Part shown: positions 58,464 to 64,000 of the stretch, piece after piece
Position numbering within the stretch: position 1 is the stretch's first letter
How the letters are laid out: every line of letters begins with the position of its first letter
Assembly (NCBI GenBank): GCA_032622095.1
Contig: CP136061.1
Span: 191,648,369 to 191,712,368, forward strand
Origin: Siphonodentalium dalli
Taxonomy: Eukaryota; Mollusca; Scaphopoda; Gadilida; Siphonodentaliidae
DNA: 64,000 nucleotides
Direction: 5' to 3'
Notes under the pieces: model-generated
Database searches by the model: none
The model's input: the letters and a program-made list of their open reading frames with translations, nothing else
What the model was told of the DNA's origin: nothing
Position numbers and translations under genes: made by a program

Positions 58464-58635
58464 TACAGTAATGCTCTAAGTAATCGACTTCTTAACCACA
58501 GCAGAATTATGGGTAACTTTTCAGGATTTAGTCGGAAATATGGCTTGTTGCCATATTTCCGACTAAATTCTGAAAAGTTACCCATAATTCTTCTATGGTT
58601 ATTAAAATGGGTCAATTACTTAGGGCATTACTGTA
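58464..58635. repeat. Family D hairpin MITE, loop-deleted (172 bp)
   Basis: Tips TACAGTAATGCTCTAAGTAA and GGGCATTACTGTA. The arms meet directly at ATGGCTTGTTGCCATATTTC. Confidence 0.87.
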
Positions 58636-59284
58636 TATGAATATATGTTAATAAATTCTGTTTTATCATGGATGTTGCTCAAGATTGGAAGCGTTGAGCA
58701 TTTCTAAGATAGAGCTGATGTGATATATTGAATGACTAATATAATATTAATGTTAAAAAAATTGGTTGCACATATCAGGTAGATATTTACTGTGAAGACA
58801 AGACGGCATGTTGATTAGAAACAATTAACCTGTCTGTTGATGATGTATATGAGTTATTCCCATAGATATATATGAGAGTTATATCTGAGATGAAATATGA
58901 ATGGAGATAAACATGAACTAAATTTAGTTGCCAGACAATTTTCATCGGCTTTGATAGATTTCACAGAAGTATGCTGGTGCTTTCTGTTCTTTCTGAACTC
59001 CCGGTGAGCAGTTTAGAGGGTCTGCTTATTCTTTTGAGTTCCAGAGAATTAGTGTGTAATGAGTGGTAATCACCATGTTATTAGCTTTATGCATGAGCTA
59101 TAGGGAATGTTATCACAAGGTGATATTATTCAGTTTGTTGCCAACAAGGCAGCAGGGAAGACTTTAACAGTTATATGGTGTACTTATTCACAAGTTATAG
59201 AAGTTTTTCTGGTTGCTTACACAACAAAGAAATTTGCCAAAGATGTCATCTATGCATATTAGTAAGTCTTCTGAAATTTGTCCA

Positions 59285-59612
59285 ACCTCTGGGGACCGCA
59301 TTCTTAGACCTCATATTCTGGGAAGTATCTATAGTCTCAAATTAACATTGTTTTTAGTTATTATTCCCTTCTGTTCAGTTTCTAGATCACCTAAATTGCA
59401 GAAGATAAAATGCAAAATCAAGGTGACTGATGGGTGAACATCACCAACTTTAACTGGGGAACTCTAATCTTATCCCAGTTCTCCCAAAGCAATTGAGGCC
59501 TCAGTAGAATGAGGTTGGTTCCCTGAGGGTGAATTTACTCAATTTAGTGATCCTAACCCTTTGGGGAATTCATTCTTCATATGACAGACACACTATTTTT
59601 CAAGGTTTGGTT
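59285..59612 (+). repeat. Family E element, degraded
   Basis: Keeps CTCTGGGGACCGCATTCTTA, the TCTAGATCACCTAAATTGCA interior, and the right hairpin with CAGACACACTATTTTTCAAG. Confidence 0.7.
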
Positions 59613-59732
59613 GTGGTCTCTCATCATGGATGGCAATTACAAGAAGATATTCATAGTTTTCAAGGTCTTCATCGCAACTTCTATTATATCAACCTCATAT
59701 CTTGCCAGATAAACTGTAAGGCCTCAATAATG

Positions 59733-59949
59733 TACAGTAATGCTCTAATTAATCGACTCCTTAACCACAGCAGAATTATGGGTAACTTTTCAGGATTTAG
59801 TCGGAAATATGGCTTGTTGGCATTCATCGGAAAGCTCTCCCTGAGAGCTTTCCAATGAATGGCAACAAGCCATATTTCCGACTATATCCTGAAAAGTTAC
59901 CCATAATTCTGCTGTGGTTAAGGAATCGATTAATTAGAGCATTACTGTA
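59733..59949. repeat. Family D hairpin MITE, full copy (217 bp)
   Basis: Tips TACAGTAATGCTCTAATTAA and its complement. The arms pair throughout around AGCTCTCCCTGAGAGCT. Confidence 0.9.
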
Positions 59950-60059
59950 TGGTATCAGTCGGCTCAGATTTAGGTTTATTGGAATTTATATCGTCGTTTC
60001 CGTCGCTAGGCCACATCACAGGTGGAGGTAATACAGCGCAGATATTTCACTGAGAAATT

Positions 60060-60235
60060 ACTCCACTGCAAATAGAAACCAACAACCGCAGGAAATCAAA
60101 TGACAAACTTGTCCAGATACACGAATCAGGTTACCCCCCCCCCCCCCCCCCTCTGTGCGTGTATCACAAATCGGCTTATGTTTGACTAAATACACCTTGC
60201 CAACTGAGCCACCAGGGAACCCTATATCAGTGGAC
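60060..60235 (-). repeat. Possible tRNA-derived SINE head with poly-G run, minus strand
   Basis: On the minus strand, CCCTGGTGGCTCAGTTGGCA (60205-60224) contains a near-consensus A box. The B box is not clear: a G run (complement of the C run at 60134-60150) interrupts the expected place. This is a SINE or decayed tRNA-like fragment. Confidence 0.35.
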
Positions 60236-60647
60236 AGATAAGATAGTCGATATAATAACACCAGATGCTAGCTGTCTATAGGGAATCAAATTCAATCAAT
60301 AGACATGTCTGCCTGTAATACGGAATACTCATACACCCACAACAGTGTTAATATTGGCACTATGGGATAGAAATCTCACCATATTGGGCTACGCAGATTT
60401 ATCAAAAGACATCTACTCATGAACAGATCACAATCGAAATGAGATTATAGATCTACTATGGCATGATATGCTATAGAGGGTTCACGTTATTAAATTAAGG
60501 GATCCTCGTAGATGGCCTGAGAAATTCCATTAACCTCCAATATATAAGATGGTAATATGGATAGCCTATTGTGATGGCATTATTCATATTACCCAGGATT
60601 TAATCTACCACTCAATAGCACTATGTTAGTCCAAGATTCGTCGACAT

Positions 60648-60946
60648 AAAACAGCTAGTGAAATTGGTAGGAAAACGATGTAAACTAGCTAGTGAAATTG
60701 ATAGGAAAACGACGTAAACCAGCTACTGAAATTGGTAGGAAAACGACATAAACCAGCTAGTTGAATTGGTAGGAACACGATGTAAACCAGCTAGTGAAAT
60801 TGGCAGGAAAACGACGTAAAACAGCTAGAGAAATTGGTAGGAAAACGACATAAACCAGTTAGTGAAATTGGTAGGAAAACGACGTAAACCAGCTAGTGAA
60901 ATTGGTAGGAAAACTACGTAAACCAGCTACTGAAATTGGTAGGGAT
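60648..60946 (+). repeat. 34-bp minisatellite, about 9 copies
   Basis: Units begin AACCAGCTAGTGAAATTGG and end AAACGACGTA. Nearly all are exactly 34 bp and differ by one to three substitutions. The CGACGTA/CGACATA alternation marks variants. Confidence 0.92.
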
Positions 60947-61003
60947 AATACTGGTTTATGTTGAAGTACAGTTGCCCTACTCTTAACTCATCTATATTGG
61001 CCT

Positions 61004-61260
61004 TTAACCCTTTCATGACTGGAGGTTCATGAAATTTGGCGAAAACCTTGTGACAATGCAATGTGAGTCTCCCATACTGATAGGGAGCCATGCATATATA
61101 AGGGAATGCATTGGCTTAACAATATTACCTTGACCTTGTAAGCAAGTGCATTATCTTATATATGCGAGGCTCCTTATGGGAGACTCGCATATATAAGAGA
61201 ATGCACTGGCACATGATCTTCAATGCTGCACCAGAGCAGCTTCCGCCATGAAAGGGTTAA
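61004..61260. repeat. Family A TTAA element
   Basis: Tips TTAACCCTTTCATGACTGG and CCATGAAAGGGTTAA. The second hairpin is complete, the first partly deleted. Confidence 0.85.
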
Positions 61261-61440
61261 GCGTAAATAAGCCACCGATCTAAAATCAACAATGGCGGTA
61301 ATAAAAATGTCACAATTGTGAAAGTAACCAGCATTTTAATATTACATAGAAATCATTATCTCTGTTCTGAACTCCACAAGAGTTGTCAACTGAAAGCAGT
61401 AATGTGATGTGAAAATATATTTTATCATTTTTACATAATT

Positions 61441-61802
61441 TAGTCGGGGAGCCAATAAGGTCCACCTGCACCCCACCCCCCCCCCCCCCCCCCCCCCCCG
61501 ATGATTACAAATAACCTTATTTTTATTGTTCCCTATGGTATCCAGATAAAGAATCCGGAATTCACCGAAAAATAAAGGTGGCCCTACTGGGTGCTAGAGC
61601 CATTTGAATCCAAGATGGCCGCCATTTCCTCTAACTCCGACCAGATGTATTTAATCGTTGTAATAGATCGGTTGTTAGCAAAAGACACAGACAAAATGTA
61701 TGCCATTTTGTTGGTATGATGTCCTTCTTCAAAATGACGGCAAATAATTTCGAAAAAAATTCAAAATGGGGGTGCAGGTGGACCTTATTGGCTCCCCGAC
61801 TA
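61441..61802. repeat. MITE with ~36-bp terminal inverted repeats
   Basis: The left tip TAGTCGGGGAGCCAATAAGG and its complement at the right extend through CTCCACCTGCACCCC-like sequence. A C run of over 20 bases follows the left tip. The interior includes CAAGATGGCCGCCATTTCC. Confidence 0.85.
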
Positions 61803-62544
61803 ATTTCAAAAGAATTACAAACTCATTTGACCTTGTGAACTTCATAACAGTTTCGGTCTTGTCTAGAGGTAAACAGACGTAAACAAATACATAAAATGTG
61901 AGGTTACTCCTAATTACACGGCATATTCTGTGAGTAACTTAACACAACAGTTAGATTATAATACATCATTATTACTTTAAGATATCACTATCTCTGATAA
62001 ATGTAGCATTTTGTATTGATTTGTATGACAAAGTCAATTAAAATTGATGAAAAATCCCACCACTGGATCTTGGCATAAAGTTTGCTATAGAAGAGTAAGG
62101 CTTCGACTAGCACTATACCTGTCTTCAATACATTGTACAGCTTTCCAGAAAACCAGCAAGTACGCACAAAAATGAAACTTGAATAGCAATTTATGTGTAT
62201 TTAGTTTGTGAGATCAATATATATTTTTTTATTTAAATGTTTATATATTTAAACAAATGAATGCTAGTGTTATACATCAATATGCAGTTTAATATATCCA
62301 TGGAATAGACATTTATATAAAACAGTATTTAAATGATCACATTGTGAGCGAGGAATAGTAATATGCATATGTCGAAAAGATCTAAAGACCTAGCAGATGA
62401 ACCAGCAGGGACGGGATGCTGGAAGGGGCAGAAACGTTAGCAACTCCAAAACAAATTAAATATGAAATAGAAGGAGAAAAGGACCAAAAGTGAAATAGAT
62501 TCATTCTTCTAGTTTAGCATGAACATGATCAATGATAATGCAAT
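61803..62544. other. Intron stretch without recognised content
   Basis: AT-rich. No ITPR N-terminal exon, RNA gene or repeat family was recognised. Confidence 0.45.
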
Positions 62545-62809
62545 TAGCCCTTTCTATACTAAATACTCATTGATGAGGAGTTCCCTTAGAAAATGTTCAG
62601 ATAATAAGTTCAACAAACGACCATTAATGTTGAGCTTATTATATATACGTTTCCCACCAAAGAATATGATCTTGTGCACTTGTATTATCTTTTCGTGTGT
62701 CGATAATCTGCTTTTATTACCTAAACATCCCTCCAGATGAATAATAGACCATTCCAGTGTATACTTTTATAACTGAATGAGATAATATATTTACAAAAGA
62801 AAGGGTTAA
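62545..62809 (-). repeat. Family B TTAA element, minus orientation
   Basis: TAGCCCTTTCTATACTAAAT at the left, AATGTTCAGATAATAAGTTC inside, and AAAGAAAGGGTTAA at the right. The body is the complement of plus copies. Confidence 0.8.
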
Positions 62810-63235
62810 ACATTTTTCTACTTTTATTCATTGTTTTTCATTTATGCTTGACTTATGAATCTGAATGTTGCCCAGCGTTCTCTGGTAAGATGCCCCCTTG
62901 CCTTTGGCTGCTTTTAACTAGTAATATAAGACATAAGAATAAATGACAAATGTATGAGTTCCGTTCCTGGCTCCAGAATACTAAGACATCACTCTTTGAT
63001 TTCATGCCAGCTGATATAGATAGATCTCGCACATTATTTCAATATTCGCTAAATTATACAGTATGTTATTCAACATTATACGACACTTCTATATGCCAAG
63101 AGATGCATCAAAAACAATACTATAACTTTTAGTGATAGAGCAGAGAGCATTCAGTTGATTAATTTCACTGAGATCTGGGAGCGGAGGTCCATCTAAGTTT
63201 CAAGAATCCCCCAGTCTCAGTATATTATTATACCA
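62810..63235. other. Intron stretch without recognised content
   Basis: Nothing was recognised here. A 60-codon plus-strand frame at 62950-63132 has no family features. Confidence 0.45.
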
Positions 63236-63486
63236 TTAACCCTTTCATGACAGGAGTTGCACTGGTGCAGCATTAAAGACATTCTTTCATATATGTGAGT
63301 CTCCCGACAGGGAGCATCACATATATAAGAGAATCCATGGGCTTACAATGTCAAGGTAAATATTGTTAGACCAATGCATTCTGTTATATATGCGAGGCTC
63401 CCTTTGGGAGACTCGCATATATAAGAGAATGCATTGGCACAGGGTTTTCGTAAAATTTCAGGAAGCTCCAGCCATAGAACGGTTAA
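63236..63486. repeat. Family A TTAA element
   Basis: Tips TTAACCCTTTCATGACAGG and CCATAGAACGGTTAA. Two hairpins are kept. Confidence 0.85.
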
Positions 63487-63639
63487 TATTTGTTTAAATT
63501 AATTAATTTCACTGTCAAATGTGAAAGTAGAAACTCATTTTATGTAGGAAAATCTTCTGGCCGATGAAATATATGGTGGTTTGATTTATTTGGATTTATA
63601 GTTGTTTCAGCCGTTTGGCCATATCTCAAGGGACCAGCC

Positions 63640-64000
63640 TCAAGCCTGTAAATAGTGTGTCATTTGTGGAATGAGGTCCTCAAAGGTTGAATTTAGTGAT
63701 GCTATCCACCACAGCAGGCTAGCATCACCATAATCACCATCTAGGGACCTCATTCTGCTTAAGACTCATCTTCTGAGAAATATATATAGTCTAAAATTAA
63801 CATTGTTTTCAGTTACTTTTTCCCTTCTGGGAAGTTTCTATATCCCCTAATTTGGAGACAATAAAATGCATAATCGAAGTGATTAATGGGTGAGCATCAC
63901 CAACTTCAACTGGGGAACTTCAATCTGATCCTAGGTCTCACATAGTTGTTGAGGACTAAGCAGAATGAGGTGAATTTGGTGATGCTAGCCCGCTTTGTGG
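63640..64000 (+). repeat. Family E element, cut by the window end
   Basis: The left hairpin (GGAATGAGGTCCTCAAAGG ... GGGACCTCATTCTG) is at 63668-63760. The interior words TATATCCCCTAATTTGGAG and TCAACTGGGGAACTTCAATC follow. The right hairpin starts at 63958. Confidence 0.8.

Noticed and set aside
60648-60946. CRISPR array
   Set aside because: The 34-bp units are directly adjacent without unique spacers, and the genome is eukaryotic.
57309-64000. N-terminal ITPR exons
   Set aside because: I looked for the LLHLKSNKYLTVNKR and GSWFYIQPFYKLR blocks on the minus strand and found nothing with splice sites.

Overview
The window is eukaryotic and AT-rich. One large, intron-rich gene runs on the minus strand, and its introns are crowded with dispersed repeats. 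The dispersed 'matgarget'-type units ending in GGACGGAC runs, the tRNA-derived SINEs and the compact MITEs suggest a marine invertebrate, possibly a mollusc or other lophotrochozoan. That taxonomic placement is inference only. I see no prokaryotic operons, CRISPR arrays, rRNA genes or intact transposase genes.

The gene is an inositol 1,4,5-trisphosphate receptor (ITPR). I reconstructed 23 exons by pairing conserved protein blocks with AG/GT splice sites and checking that the reading phase carries across every junction. Together they give 2,997 nt, or 999 residues, with no stop or frameshift. The order on the minus strand is: end of the suppressor beta-trefoil (57.3-53.4 kb), IP3-binding core beta side with the RTTGR phosphate-binding loop (53.4-42.1 kb), core alpha side and first RIH/armadillo region (40.8-30.8 kb), then helical modulatory domain (29.8-3.4 kb). 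The N-terminal ~180 residues and the C-terminal part, including the channel pore, lie outside the window to the right and left. Introns range from under 0.5 kb to over 16 kb.

The most interesting gene-level signal is an extra exon at 15199-15307. It has the same phases (0 in, 1 out) and nearly the same length as the canonical exon at 23810-23912, and a similar helix (F-[IL]-[LM]-x-V-R-[LI]-D-F). I read it as a candidate mutually exclusive exon. There is also an in-frame alternative donor (11 codons) after exon 6, a 36-nt micro-exon, and a local triplication of the exon 3 acceptor that leaves two decoy acceptors.

The introns carry several non-autonomous element families: (A) about 16 copies of a TTAA-bounded element built of two ATGCATTCTCTTATATATGC hairpins; (B) about 13 copies of a second TTAA-bounded family; (C) a TTAA-bounded perfect hairpin nested in a family A copy; (D) a TA-flanked hairpin MITE (7 copies) sharing its tips with a 1.8-kb element; (E) elements with a hairpin at each end; a hAT-type element with an 8-bp target duplication; a 3.3-kb composite element; tandem arrays; two or three tRNA-derived SINEs; and a cluster of CTTAAG palindromes near 51.5-52.3 kb. 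Several elements sit only 12-36 nt from splice sites, which is unexpectedly close.
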